Positions 7,675 through 17,030 of a stretch of DNA of 44,152 nt are shown in pieces. Positions within the stretch are counted from its first letter, which is position 1; every line of letters begins with the position of its first letter. The notes under the pieces were generated by a model. It saw only the letters and a program-made list of their open reading frames with translations. It did not search any database and was not told the DNA's origin. This DNA comes from an uncultured Bacteroidales bacterium (GTDB taxonomy: Bacteria > Bacteroidota > Bacteroidia > Bacteroidales > UBA4417), in NCBI GenBank assembly GCA_903913645.1, contig CAIWMA010000329.1, positions 1 to 44,152 of the forward strand, given 5' to 3'. Position numbers and translations under genes: made by a program.

Positions 7675-8415
7675 CAGTTCCCTCATTTTTAAATACTTAA
7701 CATATGTATTATATGCTGACATGGAACAAACTACAAATCCATAATAACCATCCAGGAAGCCAAGTTTGAAAATATAATCCCGTTTAAATTTCCAGGCTAC
7801 TTTAATAATAATAACTATCAATGAGGTGTTTTTACCTTTTGCAACACCTTCTTTTGCAGCAATTTCGGTAAAACTATTTATCTGGTTAAGATGTTGCTGA
7901 ATGGAATAATAGGAATAATGCAGTAAATCCCCCTTTAATCTAGCAACAACTGAATTTTCATTCATTTTCACACTTTCGTGAAGATTTATGCCGCTCCAGG
8001 CCCCTTTACGCCTGTCCCACAAGCGCAGCTTTGCATCGGGATACCAGCCACTGTGGCGGATCCACTTTCCCATATAGTTGGTGAGGCGGTTGAAGGAATA
8101 TCCATCAGCTTTCCAATCCGCTTTTACTTCAAGTATGGAACGCTTGAGTTCCTCCGAAGGCTGCTCGTCGGCATCGAGCTGGAGAATATAATCGTATTTT
8201 GCCTGTTCACAAGCCCAGGACTTTTGCTGCATGTATCCTTCAAATGGATGCTGTAAAAACCGGACATTGAATGATTTGCATATTATTTCTGTCGCATCGG
8301 TAGAGTACGAATCTACAACTACAATTTCATCAGCAATACCTTCCAGAGATTGAAGGCATCCGGCAATGTTACGTTCTTCATTAAATGTAATAACAACAGC
8401 AGATATTTTAATCAT
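7651..8415 (-). CDS. Family 2 glycosyltransferase (WaaE/KdtX-like)
   Basis: A 254-residue GT-A fold glycosyltransferase, probably acting at the cytoplasmic face of the inner membrane on lipopolysaccharide core or another glycan. The opening ISAVVITFNEERNIAGCL, then DEIVVVDSYSTDAT and LQLDADEQPS (the DxD-type metal and nucleotide-sugar site) are typical. The length and the segment NYMGKWIRHSGWYPDAKLRL fit the WaaE-like subgroup that adds glucose to heptose in some species. A hydrophobic stretch (SLIVIIIKVAWKF) near residue 205 suggests membrane contact. The acceptor and sugar cannot be read. It starts with ATG at 8415 and faces the GH3 gene across a 328-nt gap. Confidence 0.85.
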   Translation of the reverse strand: MIKISAVVITFNEERNIAGCLQSLEGIADEIVVVDSYSTDATEIICKSFNVRFLQHPFEGYMQQKSWACEQAKYDYILQLDADEQPSEELKRSILEVKADWKADGYSFNRLTNYMGKWIRHSGWYPDAKLRLWDRRKGAWSGINLHESVKMNENSVVARLKGDLLHYSYYSIQQHLNQINSFTEIAAKEGVAKGKNTSLIVIIIKVAWKFKRDYIFKLGFLDGYYGFVVCSMSAYNTYVKYLKMRELKKQKVGI

Positions 8416-8478
8416 CCCAGTGTGGATTTTTTGTGCAAATATCTGACTATTTCGCCAGATGAGATGCGATAATATCTT

Positions 8479-8496
8479 GTGAATTAATTAATACAC
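8479..8496. promoter_or_regulatory. 18-bp AT-rich palindrome between the glycosyltransferase and GH3 genes
   Basis: GTG-A-ATTAATTAAT-A-CAC is an inverted repeat with a self-complementary core. It lies 64 bp upstream of the glycosyltransferase start, in the divergent intergenic region 8416-8743. It could be an operator; AT-rich palindromes also arise by chance. Confidence 0.3.
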
Positions 8497-8676
8497 TAAT
8501 ATTCCACAGCTTTATTGATTTCCAGCGGGAGATAACGTCCGGATGTTGTGAACACTTTATTAAAAAGAGTTTAGATATAATTCTTTTTTTATTCTAAAAT
8601 ATGTTTGATTCTGAAGCATTTAAACTTTATTATTCAACAAATAACTTTAGTAATCCAGTGACTCTGAGGTTTCAGT

Positions 8677-8684
8677 TATCTTTG
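8677..8684 (+). promoter_or_regulatory. -7 box for the GH3 gene
   Basis: TATCTTTG matches TAnnTTTG, 59 nt before the ATG. I see no clear -33 TTTG at the right distance, which could mean an activator-dependent promoter. Otherwise the 328-nt gap holds no gene that I can support. Confidence 0.4.
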
Positions 8685-8743
8685 GCAAAAATTTGCCAGA
8701 ATACTACTTGGTTCAAATCATGACTTTACGCCAATAAAAACAT

Positions 8744-11700
8744 ATGAAAATCATCTTAAAGCTGTCTTTATTCTTACTGATAATACTTCCATTCTCAGCC
8801 TTTTCTCAAACACTCGATCAGAAAGTCGATAGCATTCTGGCTTTGATGACCACACAGCAGAAAATTGACCAGCTGATTAATAACGGATTTATGACAACCC
8901 CGGCAAATACCGCTCAGGGTATCCCTGGTTTTGTAATGGCCGACGGTCCCCATGGTTACAGGTTTGGCAAAGCAACAGCCTTTCCGGTCGGAATTTCGAT
9001 GACCGCAACCTGGGATAAAGACCTGTGGTACAGAATCGGGCGATCTATGGGCGAGGAATTCAGAGGTTACGGTGCCGGGGTTCAACTTGGGCCATGTATT
9101 GACTTATGCAGAGATCCGCGTAATGGCAGAAGCCCAGAAACTGCAGGAGAGGATCCTTACCTGGCTAGTCGGGTTGGCGAAAATTTAATAAAAGGCATTC
9201 AGAGTACACCTGTACTTGCTACAGTGAAGCATTACAATTGCGTTAACCGGCAGGATAATAGGTTTAATAATAATGAAATAGTTTCGGAAGAGCGGCTAAT
9301 GGATCATTATGGATTAAATTTCCGCCGTGCAGTCCAGGAAGGCAGTGCGTTCACCATAATGAGTACATATGATATCGTTAATAACATTCATGCCTCGGAT
9401 AATACGTTTTTACTCGATACCATCCTCCGTCAACGTTGGGGATTCCCTTTCTTTGTCATGTCGGACTGGGGTTCTATTTTAAGTTCAAAAATGGCCATTC
9501 AGGCAACTAACGATGTTTGCATGGGTGCCGATAATTTTAAAAATGATTTATTGAACCTGCTAAATGCAGGTTCAATTACCATGGAAGATATCAACAAAGC
9601 TGTGAGAAACGTATTGAAAACCAAATACATGACTGGCATGATGGATCATTACCCAATAGGTAATAACCTGAATGTAAATAGTACCGAACACCAGCAGATT
9701 GCCTACGAAGCCGCTCAAAAAACAATTGTGTTATTAAAAAATACAGACAATATCCTACCACTGGATAAAACTGCAAATAAAAAAATAGCATTGATAGGGC
9801 CAAGTGCAAATAAAGCTCAACTCGATGGTTTCGGCAGTTCCTGGGTAAATCCGCCATTTACTATATCACCGAAGCAGGGAATAGAGGCAAAGATTCCTTC
9901 AGCAAATATTACTTATGCTATGGGTTGCCCTATTAAAGCGAATGATACGACAGGATTTTCTGCAGCCCGCACACTGGCTAAAATCTCTGATTACGTAGTA
10001 TTTATTGGCGGTTTGGATAGCACCATGGAAGGAGAAGGTTACGAAATTGGCGGAGACCGTAAGAACTTCAAGGTTGAATTACCAGATCAGCAGCAGAAAC
10101 TGATAAATGAACTTGCAAAGGTTAACCCTAACATTATAGTTATTCTTGAAAGCGGCGGTATCTGTGCAGTTCCTTCCTGTATAAGTAACATCAAAGGATT
10201 ACTTTATGCATTTTATCCTGGAATGGAAGGTGGCAAAGCTATTGCAGATGTTTTATTTGGTGATTATAATCCAGGCGGCAGACTTCCTGTAACCATGCCG
10301 GCAAATAATGCACAAATGCCAGCGTGGAACGATAATTTTAACGACGACTACAATTGTGGTTACCGTTATTACGATGAACTGAATTTAACACCGCAATATA
10401 CTTTTGGATATGGATTAAGCTATACCTCCTTTATCTACAGCAATCTTCAATTGTCATCGGCTAATGTACAAATGGGTGATGACCTAAAAGTGAGTGTTGA
10501 TGTAACAAATACCGGTTCCCGCGATGGAGATGAAGTTGTCCAGCTGTATTTATCTGATTTGTCTGCAGGTATATGGGTGCCTAAAAAAGAACTAAAAGGA
10601 TTTGAGCGCATAAACATCAAAGCAGGTGAAACAAAAACAGTGACCTTTACAATTACAAATGAAGACTATTATCTCTTCGATGTAAAAACGGATAAATACA
10701 TTGTTGAGCCTGGTACTTTCAATGTTAAGGTTGGGGGTTCATCAAACAATTTGCCACTATCTGCAAACTATAATTTAGTGGATGGTTCGCGTAAACCTGA
10801 TCTCAAAATCATTTCAATATATAGTGTGCCAAGGTATCCTGTTGCTGGTGAAAAAGTTATGTTTATGGCAACAGTTAAAAATTATGGAACCATTGCGACA
10901 GCTGCCGGAACAACACATAAAGTAGTTTTTAAAGTGAATGGTGTCGATGTTACCTGGTCGGTTAATTATTTCAAACCGATACCTGCAGGGGGAATGGCCC
11001 TGATATGTGCAGATGGCGGTGTTAACGGCAAAAATACGTGGCTTTCAGCGGCCGCCGGTACGTATACTGTCAGCGCTGTTGCAGACCCCGACAACACTAT
11101 TGATGAACATAACGAAACAAACAATACGCAAGCAACAAGTATTGTGGTAACTGATTTCCTTCAAACTAATATCTGTTTAAATAAACCTGTATGGGTAAGT
11201 TCTATTGAGAAATCCGGTTTAGAAGGCATGTATGCTGTTGATGGTTTTGAATCGACGCGTTGGTCTTCGGCATTTAAGGACAACCAATGGATAATTGTTA
11301 ACCTGCAGAAAAAGTACAATATAAAACGGATTGAATTGTCGTGGGAAGCAGCCTATGCATCAGATTTTTATGTACTTTGTGGAAACGACACTTCAGCGCT
11401 AACCAATACAGTTGCTCATATAACAAATGGAAATGGCGGATCCTATTTCTGGGATACTAATATTGATTCAGCTCAATACCTTAAAGTCTTTTGCGCAAAA
11501 AGAGCAACAGTATATGGCAATTCATTGTTTGAGATCAGGGCTTTCGGTAAAACGGCAAATACAACAGGCATTAACGACTTTACTAAACTAAACAGCATTC
11601 TTATTTTCCCAAATCCTGCATCTGATTATATTACTGTTTCCTTACCTGCTTCAGAAAAATCATTAATTTCCATTTTCGATCTGAGCGGGAAATTAATTCA

Positions 11701-11821
11701 TCAACAACAGTACAATGTTAAAGACATCCTGATAAATATAAATTCCTATAAAACAGGCATGTATTACATCCGGACTGAACTTAAGTCAGGCATTCTGACT
11801 GACAAATTCATAAAATTTTGA
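8744..11821 (+). CDS. Secreted multidomain GH3 glycosidase with T9SS sorting domain
   Basis: A 1025-residue exported glycoside hydrolase family 3 enzyme, probably a beta-glucosidase or beta-xylosidase. Signal peptide 1-22 (ending FSAFSQ). GH3 N-terminal barrel: nucleophile Asp241 in VMSDWGS, KHYNC, and ETAGEDPYLASR. GH3 C-terminal domain: EGEGYEIGGDRKNF carries the likely acid/base Glu region. A fibronectin III-like domain follows (VDVTNTGSRDGDEVVQLYL), then a CARDB-like domain (about 680-790; ATVKNYGTI, HNETNNTQ), an F5/8 type C/discoidin-like domain (about 810-935; AVDGFESTRWSS), and a T9SS type A sorting domain (FPNPASDYITV to the end). The sorting domain implies export across the outer membrane and surface attachment or release. 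The lectin-like modules suggest binding to plant or algal polysaccharide. The exact substrate is unknown. Confidence 0.93.
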   Translation: MKIILKLSLFLLIILPFSAFSQTLDQKVDSILALMTTQQKIDQLINNGFMTTPANTAQGIPGFVMADGPHGYRFGKATAFPVGISMTATWDKDLWYRIGRSMGEEFRGYGAGVQLGPCIDLCRDPRNGRSPETAGEDPYLASRVGENLIKGIQSTPVLATVKHYNCVNRQDNRFNNNEIVSEERLMDHYGLNFRRAVQEGSAFTIMSTYDIVNNIHASDNTFLLDTILRQRWGFPFFVMSDWGSILSSKMAIQATNDVCMGADNFKNDLLNLLNAGSITMEDINKAVRNVLKTKYMTGMMDHYPIGNNLNVNSTEHQQIAYEAAQKTIVLLKNTDNILPLDKTANKKIALIGPSANKAQLDGFGSSWVNPPFTISPKQGIEAKIPSANITYAMGCPIKANDTTGFSAARTLAKISDYVVFIGGLDSTMEGEGYEIGGDRKNFKVELPDQQQKLINELAKVNPNIIVILESGGICAVPSCISNIKGLLYAFYPGMEGGKAIADVLFGDYNPGGRLPVTMPANNAQMPAWNDNFNDDYNCGYRYYDELNLTPQYTFGYGLSYTSFIYSNLQLSSANVQMGDDLKVSVDVTNTGSRDGDEVVQLYLSDLSAGIWVPKKELKGFERINIKAGETKTVTFTITNEDYYLFDVKTDKYIVEPGTFNVKVGGSSNNLPLSANYNLVDGSRKPDLKIISIYSVPRYPVAGEKVMFMATVKNYGTIATAAGTTHKVVFKVNGVDVTWSVNYFKPIPAGGMALICADGGVNGKNTWLSAAAGTYTVSAVADPDNTIDEHNETNNTQATSIVVTDFLQTNICLNKPVWVSSIEKSGLEGMYAVDGFESTRWSSAFKDNQWIIVNLQKKYNIKRIELSWEAAYASDFYVLCGNDTSALTNTVAHITNGNGGSYFWDTNIDSAQYLKVFCAKRATVYGNSLFEIRAFGKTANTTGINDFTKLNSILIFPNPASDYITVSLPASEKSLISIFDLSGKLIHQQQYNVKDILININSYKTGMYYIRTELKSGILTDKFIKF

Positions 11822-11840
11822 TTTTCTGTTATATAGTAAA

Positions 11841-11874
11841 AAAAAGGCTTCTGATTTTTTTCAGAAGCTTTTTA
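11841..11874. terminator. Bidirectional terminator between the GH3 and hom genes
   Basis: The perfect 8-bp stem GCTTCTGA (11847-11854) / TCAGAAGC (11861-11868) has a T6 loop, flanked by an A-tract and a T-tract. It serves the two convergent genes GH3 (+) and hom (-). Confidence 0.85.
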
Positions 11875-11911
11875 TCATCAGTTATTTGTCTTAATTAATT
11901 TCAGTAATCTT

Positions 11912-13141
11912 TTACTCAAGTTCTTCCAGCTGGTGATCTGCTGCAGGTCCAGCTTCTGCAAATACAATTACAGAATTATCGGGATTATTTAACCAGGCTG
12001 CTTTCCGCAGTTTGTCGAAACTAATTGTTCCCGTTATGTATTTACGGTTCTGACTGATATAGGTTTCGTCTATTGCAATAAAATCGAGACGGTTGATATC
12101 AGCCATATTTTCACAGCTAACATAAATGCGCAAAACATGATCGGTCGAAATCTGGTAATTGACACCTGTACGGGCTTTTTTATATTCGTATTTGTAGCCA
12201 TAACGCAGCGCTGCAATATCGCTCAATACCGCTGATGATGTTGGATAACGACCTGCACCTTTTCCATAAATAAACTGCTCATCAGCTAGTCGTGTTCCAA
12301 TTATTACACCGTTATACTCAAACCTTACATTGAAAAGCTGGCTTCGGGGTCCAACAAAAGTTGGCAACACATACGCAGCTACATCGGTATGATTCACCCT
12401 GTTGGCACGGGCTACAAGTTTTATACTATACCCTTTTTCCTTAGCATAAACGCTGTCGGTCGGATGAAGTTGGGTAATTCCCTTGCACATAATATCTTCG
12501 GGCTTCGAAATAATACCGTAAGCATGGTTCAGAATAATAGTAAGCTTGTTAGCCGCATCCGTTCCCTGAACATCGAGTGACGGGTCTGTTTCGGCGAAAC
12601 CCAGTTCCTGTGCAAGTTCGAGAGCATCATCGTAGGCCATTCCATCCTCATTCATCCGCGTCAGAATGTAATTGGTACTTCCGTTTATGATTCCTGTAAC
12701 GGAATTTAACATATCGTTATCGTAATATTCTTCAAGGTTACGGATTACAGGTATACTGCCACAAACTGCTGCTTCATAAAGGAAAGAAGTTCTGTTATCA
12801 ACCTGCAGTTGAAGCAATTCTGCCAGATGTGCAGCAATCATTTTCTTATTTGCACTTACAACAGCCTTGCCGCTTCCCAACGAAGTTGACACAATGTACC
12901 ATGCTGCATCTGCATCATCAATCAATTCGACCACTACATTTATCTCCGGATCATTTAACAGCAGATCCGCATCTGTAGTGAACAATTCAGCAGGTGCATT
13001 ACGTTTCTTATCAGGATGTTTTATACAAATCCGTTTGATTGCAGCCTGTAAAGTCGGAGTTTGTTTCAAAACGCGGTAAATCCCCTCGCCTACTACACCA
13101 AATCCGAATAATCCTATAACCAGTTTCTTTTCGTAAGTCAT
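11912..13141 (-). CDS. hom: Homoserine dehydrogenase
   Basis: NAD(P)H-dependent reduction of aspartate semialdehyde to homoserine, the branch point to threonine and methionine. The 409-residue product has the Rossmann motif GLFGFGVVGEG (residues 10-20), an NAD-domain segment VVSANKKMIAAH, the family signature region around EAAVCGSIPVIRNLEEY, NGSTNYILTRM, and DVQGTDAANKLTIILN in the catalytic domain. The length leaves room for at most a short C-terminal extension and no clear ACT domain, so feedback inhibition of the usual type is not obvious. It starts 18 nt after the metB stop and is presumably co-transcribed with it. The gene would then be controlled by the SAM riboswitch upstream of metB. 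Confidence 0.95.
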   Translation of the reverse strand: MTYEKKLVIGLFGFGVVGEGIYRVLKQTPTLQAAIKRICIKHPDKKRNAPAELFTTDADLLLNDPEINVVVELIDDADAAWYIVSTSLGSGKAVVSANKKMIAAHLAELLQLQVDNRTSFLYEAAVCGSIPVIRNLEEYYDNDMLNSVTGIINGSTNYILTRMNEDGMAYDDALELAQELGFAETDPSLDVQGTDAANKLTIILNHAYGIISKPEDIMCKGITQLHPTDSVYAKEKGYSIKLVARANRVNHTDVAAYVLPTFVGPRSQLFNVRFEYNGVIIGTRLADEQFIYGKGAGRYPTSSAVLSDIAALRYGYKYEYKKARTGVNYQISTDHVLRIYVSCENMADINRLDFIAIDETYISQNRKYITGTISFDKLRKAAWLNNPDNSVIVFAEAGPAADHQLEELE

Positions 13142-13159
13142 GATATATTCTCTTTATAA

Positions 13160-14317
13160 TTATTTTAATCCCTTTGCCTTAATAAAAGCCTGATCCAGAT
13201 CGTTAATCAGGTCTTCAGCCGCTTCGATGCCAACCGAAAGCCTTATCAATGAATCATTAATTCCCGAAGCCAGGCGTTTTTCGCGTGGTACCGATTTATG
13301 TGTCATTTGTGAAGGATGACAAAGCAGGCTTTTTACTCCGCCAAGACTTTCAGCCAGTTTGAAATACTCTGTTGAAGTTACAAACGCAAGAGCAGCTTTT
13401 TCAGTATCATTTTTTAATGAAAAGGAAATCATACCGCCGAACAAACCATTTTGCTGCTCTTTTGCAATTTCGTGGTTTTTATGTGATTTCAGACCAGGGT
13501 AGTTTACATGATCCACGTCTGGATGCGAAGCTAGAAAATCAGCAATTCTAACAGCACTTTCACATTGACGTTCCACACGGATTGCCACAGTTTCTATTCC
13601 GCGAATAACAAGGAAACAATCCTGTGGTCCAAGTATTCCACCCGACGAATTCTGAATAAATTTAAGTTCTTCAGCTAATTTTTCATCTTTTACAACAACC
13701 AGTCCTGCAAGCAGATCCGAATGGCCACCTAAATATTTGGTACCGCTGTGCATTACATAATCAGCGCCCAATTCAAGTGGATTCTGAGCAATTGGAGTGG
13801 CAAAAGTATTATCAATTACCACAAGGGCGCCGACTTTATGCGCCATATCTGCTATGGTTTTGATGTCCGAAATTTTAAGCGTAGGATTAGTAGGCGATTC
13901 GAGCCAAACCAGTTTCGTGTTTTTATTAAGGTATGCAGAAACGTTTGATGCATCTGTAGTATCAACGTAATGAATTACAATTCCGAACTTCTGGTAAATA
14001 TGCGTGAAAAGCCTATATGCTCCGCCATAAATATCGTCTACAGCTACAATTTCGTCGCCCGATTTCAGGGTTTTCAGAATGGCATCTATTGCAGCAAGCC
14101 CTGTTGCAAAGGCAAACCCATGAGTTCCACCTTCGAGTTCAGCTATAATTTTCTCCAAAGCAGCACGTGTAGGATTGTTGGTCCGCGCATAATCGTAACC
14201 CTTATTAACACCGGGAGCTTCCTGAACGTAAGTTGCTGTCTGATAAATAGGAACCGAAATAGAACCGGTTAATTCGTCGACAGGAATAGAATGGATGATA
14301 CGGGTGGATTTGTTCAT
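13160..14317 (-). CDS. metB: Cystathionine gamma-synthase / O-acylhomoserine sulfhydrylase family enzyme
   Basis: A 385-residue PLP enzyme of the Cys/Met metabolism family that probably couples an activated homoserine to cysteine (or sulfide) on the way to methionine. The PLP lysine is K194 in HSGTKYLGGHSD. Also visible are YDYARTNNPTRAALE, FATGLAAIDAIL, DDIYGGAYRLF, WLESPTNPTLKISDI and VVIDNTFATPIAQNP. The C-terminal region has SLGGVKSLLCHPSQMTHKSVP and LIRLSVGIEAAEDLI. Sequence alone does not separate gamma-synthase from gamma-lyase or sulfhydrylase. The SAM-I riboswitch upstream and hom downstream argue for biosynthesis. First gene of the metB-hom operon. Confidence 0.88.
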   Translation of the reverse strand: MNKSTRIIHSIPVDELTGSISVPIYQTATYVQEAPGVNKGYDYARTNNPTRAALEKIIAELEGGTHGFAFATGLAAIDAILKTLKSGDEIVAVDDIYGGAYRLFTHIYQKFGIVIHYVDTTDASNVSAYLNKNTKLVWLESPTNPTLKISDIKTIADMAHKVGALVVIDNTFATPIAQNPLELGADYVMHSGTKYLGGHSDLLAGLVVVKDEKLAEELKFIQNSSGGILGPQDCFLVIRGIETVAIRVERQCESAVRIADFLASHPDVDHVNYPGLKSHKNHEIAKEQQNGLFGGMISFSLKNDTEKAALAFVTSTEYFKLAESLGGVKSLLCHPSQMTHKSVPREKRLASGINDSLIRLSVGIEAAEDLINDLDQAFIKAKGLK

Positions 14318-14384
14318 GATATGTGATATTTATTGTTAAACAATTGAATGATCACTTACCCGTAAGGGCTACCGGAAAGAGCAT

Positions 14385-14420
14385 AAAAAAAAGCTCTCCC
14401 GATAAGTCAGAAGAGCTTTG
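14385..14420 (-). terminator. Riboswitch-controlled terminator before metB
   Basis: On the minus strand AAGCTCT (14418-14412) pairs with AGAGCTT (14397-14391), followed by a U-run. The loop contains CTTATC, a second copy of the 5' arm of riboswitch helix P1. It could pair with the 3' P1 arm when SAM is absent and so open the terminator. Confidence 0.8.
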
Positions 14421-14459
14421 AAGATATAGCGGAAACGATATCGCAAAACTAATTCCAAT

Positions 14460-14565
14460 CTTATCTTTCCGCCAAATGCGGTTGGATGTGGCACCTTGTC
14501 CGGATAATTTTCGGACAGGTTGTCAAGGCTTCAAAGGTCCATTTCCCTCAGCCTTTCTTGATAAG
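14460..14565 (-). promoter_or_regulatory. SAM-I riboswitch (S-box) upstream of metB-hom
   Basis: Read on the minus strand, helix P1 is CTTATC (14565-14560) with GATAAG (14465-14460). Inside it are all the conserved parts of the S-box aptamer: AAGAAAGGCTGAGGG, GGACCTTTGAAGCC, TTGACAACC, a P3 hairpin TGTCCG...CGGACA, and AAGGTGCCACATCC before the closing arm. This class binds S-adenosylmethionine. A U-tailed terminator hairpin follows, so high SAM should stop transcription before metB-hom. Confidence 0.95.
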
Positions 14566-14587
14566 TGATTGTAATAAAGAACAACTG

Positions 14588-14620
14588 CAAAAGTAAAGAG
14601 ATTTTTAATACAAACCCAAA
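14588..14620 (-). promoter_or_regulatory. Promoter of the SAM-riboswitch/metB-hom transcript
   Basis: On the minus strand TTTG (14617-14620), 21 nt, then TACTTTTG (14588-14595): a full match to the Bacteroidota consensus. Transcription would begin about 15 nt before the riboswitch P1 helix, exactly where the leader should start. Confidence 0.7.
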
Positions 14621-14759
14621 TGTGAAAAAAATTTAGTGTTTTTTAAGAATAAATTCAGAAGTAGCTGCAGACAGGAATATCTCAATAATTGAAATCTGTT
14701 ATCGGTTGTCGAACTTATCAGCGTCCATTTTGTTTAATCCCTACTAAAATCCTTTAAAC

Positions 14760-15395
14760 ATGCAACGATTTACTTTAGTCCTCTTAGCTTTTCTTTTAGT
14801 AAGTGGATGCAAAAGCAATACCATAAAAACCGAAAAACAAATGGAAGAAAACGCAATTGGAATTAAAACAGATACAGCTACTTTTGCTGCCGGATGCTTC
14901 TGGTGTGTGGAAGCTATTTTCCAGGATCTGAAAGGAGTTCTTTCGGTAACATCAGGGTATACCGGAGGAAAAATCAAAAATCCAAGTTACCGCGAAGTTT
15001 GCACTGGCATTACTGGTCATGCTGAAGCCTGCCAGATAATTTATGATCCGAAAGTGATAACGTACGAAGAATTACTGGAAGCTTTCTGGGCAAGCCACGA
15101 TCCTACTACCCTTAACCGCCAGGGTGCCGACCAGGGAACTCAATACCGGTCAGCTATTTTTTATCATAACGAACAGCAGAAACTACTAGCCGAAGCATAC
15201 AAAGCCAAACTGAATTCCGAAAAGGCATTTGATAAGCCTGTAGTTACTGAGATCAGCCCGGCCGCAGCTTTTTATAAAGCCGAAGATTACCATCAGAATT
15301 ATTTCAATGAAAATGGCAATGCGCCTTACTGCACTTTTGTGATAGTTCCTAAGCTCGAAAAATTCAGGAAAGTATTTAAGGATAAACTGAAATAG
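14760..15395 (+). CDS. msrA: Peptide-methionine (S)-S-oxide reductase MsrA, lipoprotein form
   Basis: Repairs oxidised methionine (S-sulfoxide) in proteins. The 211-residue product has a lipoprotein signal (MQRFTLVLLAFLLVSGC), so it should act in the envelope rather than the cytoplasm. The catalytic Cys46 lies in AAGCFWCVEAIF. SGYTGG, GHAEACQIIYDP, FWASHDPTTLNRQGADQGTQYRSAIF and YHQNYF complete the family signature. NAPYC near the C-terminus may supply the resolving Cys. No MsrB domain is fused. It is divergent from the SAM-regulated metB-hom operon and otherwise appears monocistronic. Confidence 0.96.
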   Translation: MQRFTLVLLAFLLVSGCKSNTIKTEKQMEENAIGIKTDTATFAAGCFWCVEAIFQDLKGVLSVTSGYTGGKIKNPSYREVCTGITGHAEACQIIYDPKVITYEELLEAFWASHDPTTLNRQGADQGTQYRSAIFYHNEQQKLLAEAYKAKLNSEKAFDKPVVTEISPAAAFYKAEDYHQNYFNENGNAPYCTFVIVPKLEKFRKVFKDKLK

Positions 15396-15517
15396 GAAAT
15401 TCAATACATTCTGATGATCCTGTTTTCCAGCAGATTAATTACCGATTTGCATTTAAAATGATTGCGCACATATTTACTTTATGATACTTTTTATCTTTAC
15501 AGCTTAAATCTGCAAGG

Positions 15518-16000
15518 ATGAAAGAAGTACAACCCGTAACCAGGTTTTTATTTACATTACTATTAATCTCAAGCTTCATACTTTCTGCTTGTAGTGAGTG
15601 GGCTATTCCTGCTGATTTACCAGGAACATATGCTGGTAAACAAAGGGTTATAATCAGGTACGACAGAGGCGGACAATATATTTTCAGGGACGATTACGTG
15701 TTGATGAACCTTTTCATCGATGCCAAAGGAAATGTATGCGGAACGGTAGGTGGAGCTACATTCGAAAGTTGTAAAGTTACACAAAACCGTGGCTGGATCG
15801 AACGTCAGTTTGGGATCAAGACAGATTTTATGATCAAAGGCATTCTCAAAGGAAATACTTTTGATAAGGATTCCCTTGTGAATAAAGACATCAGCATTCC
15901 TTTTAACAATTCAAATGGCGAATTGAAAGGAAGCCTTTTTCTGATGACCAAAGGTGATAGTTTTCCTATCATAAGCGCCCTGAAACTTAAAAGAATGTAA
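15518..16000 (+). CDS. Hypothetical lipoprotein
   Basis: A 160-residue protein that I do not recognise. The signal sequence ends in a lipobox (SSFILSAC), placing it in the envelope. The mature part, beginning WAIPADLPGTYAGKQRVIIRY, resembles small lipocalin- or beta-barrel-like lipoproteins with many beta-forming residues (GNVCGTVGGATFESCKV, ELKGSLFLMTKGD). Two Cys residues around the Gly-rich segment could form a disulfide. It lies 122 nt after msrA and 39 nt before the esterase gene, so it may share a transcript with the latter. Confidence 0.65.
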   Translation: MKEVQPVTRFLFTLLLISSFILSACSEWAIPADLPGTYAGKQRVIIRYDRGGQYIFRDDYVLMNLFIDAKGNVCGTVGGATFESCKVTQNRGWIERQFGIKTDFMIKGILKGNTFDKDSLVNKDISIPFNNSNGELKGSLFLMTKGDSFPIISALKLKRM

Positions 16001-16039
16001 AGCGTTCGAATCAACTAACTGGAGCAAATAATTAAAAAT

Positions 16040-16957
16040 ATGCAGAAAAAATCATTCATCCTTCTAGCCTTTATCCTTTTTAGCTGTAAGAATAATCATA
16101 ACAAATCAGATTTCAGCCAGGAAGGTGCTATCTTCTGGGGAACCAGGTATTCGGAAGCAACTAATGTTAAATATGGAGAGGCAGCCGAACAGAAACTCGA
16201 CATATACAGCCAGGGGCAGTGGATCGGCGAACCAAATTATTGGAAACCGGATTCTGTAAAACATCCGACTCTTGTTTATATTCACGGTGGCGGATGGCTT
16301 GGAGGCTCAAAGGATCAAATCACGCCATTTATTATTGCTTATCTGCAAAAAGGATGGAATGTGGTGAATGTGGAATACCGCACTGGCGATGGCACTGCAC
16401 CATTAGCTGTGGATGATTGTATGGCAGCACTGCAATGGCTGACCCGCAATGCCATAAGTTATAATATTGATCTGGATAACATTGTAATTTCCGGCGAATC
16501 TGCTGGCGGACACCTGGCATTAATTACAGGAATGCTAAACAGTATCCCTGGAAGCCACAAGTATTATTGCGGAGACAGTCTGAAAATCAAAGCAATTGTG
16601 AACTGGTTTGGTATTACTGACATAGCCGGCGTTGATAATTTTTATAAAAAGCAAAATCAGGAGTCGAATTACGCCAGCATCTGGGTTGGAAATCCGACTA
16701 GAATGGATTCGATATCAAACGTTTTCTCACCTGTTAACAGAATCACTGCTTCAACGCCACCAATCATTTCAATTCATGGCAGAAAGGATTCGGTAGTTCC
16801 TTATGACCTGGCGTCAGCATTTCACATAAAACTTTCAAAGGCCGGTATCAAAAACGATCTGGTTACTATTGATGACGGAAAACACCTGGGCTTTACTAAC
16901 AAGGAATATCAATATATTTTTACGCGCATTTTTGATTTCCTGGATCAGCAAAAGTAA
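16040..16957 (+). CDS. Alpha/beta-hydrolase (HGGG-type esterase/lipase), lipoprotein
   Basis: A 305-residue envelope esterase of the HSL/BD-FAE-like alpha/beta-hydrolase group. The signal ends LLAFILFSC (lipobox). The oxyanion-hole motif is YIHGGGWLGG. The nucleophile is Ser154 in SGESAGGHLAL. The acid is probably Asp in IHGRKDSVVPY and the His is in DDGKHLGF. The sequence before the core (YSEATNVKYGEAAEQKLDIY) is typical of this group, in which members deacylate small esters or acetylated sugars. The substrate is unknown. It follows the small lipoprotein by 39 nt. Confidence 0.88.
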   Translation: MQKKSFILLAFILFSCKNNHNKSDFSQEGAIFWGTRYSEATNVKYGEAAEQKLDIYSQGQWIGEPNYWKPDSVKHPTLVYIHGGGWLGGSKDQITPFIIAYLQKGWNVVNVEYRTGDGTAPLAVDDCMAALQWLTRNAISYNIDLDNIVISGESAGGHLALITGMLNSIPGSHKYYCGDSLKIKAIVNWFGITDIAGVDNFYKKQNQESNYASIWVGNPTRMDSISNVFSPVNRITASTPPIISIHGRKDSVVPYDLASAFHIKLSKAGIKNDLVTIDDGKHLGFTNKEYQYIFTRIFDFLDQQK

Positions 16958-17030
16958 ACCCGAATTCATTTTTCAAAAATATTCAGGATTAAAAACTCAA
17001 AGAAATGCTAGGTTGATGTGAAATTTAGCG

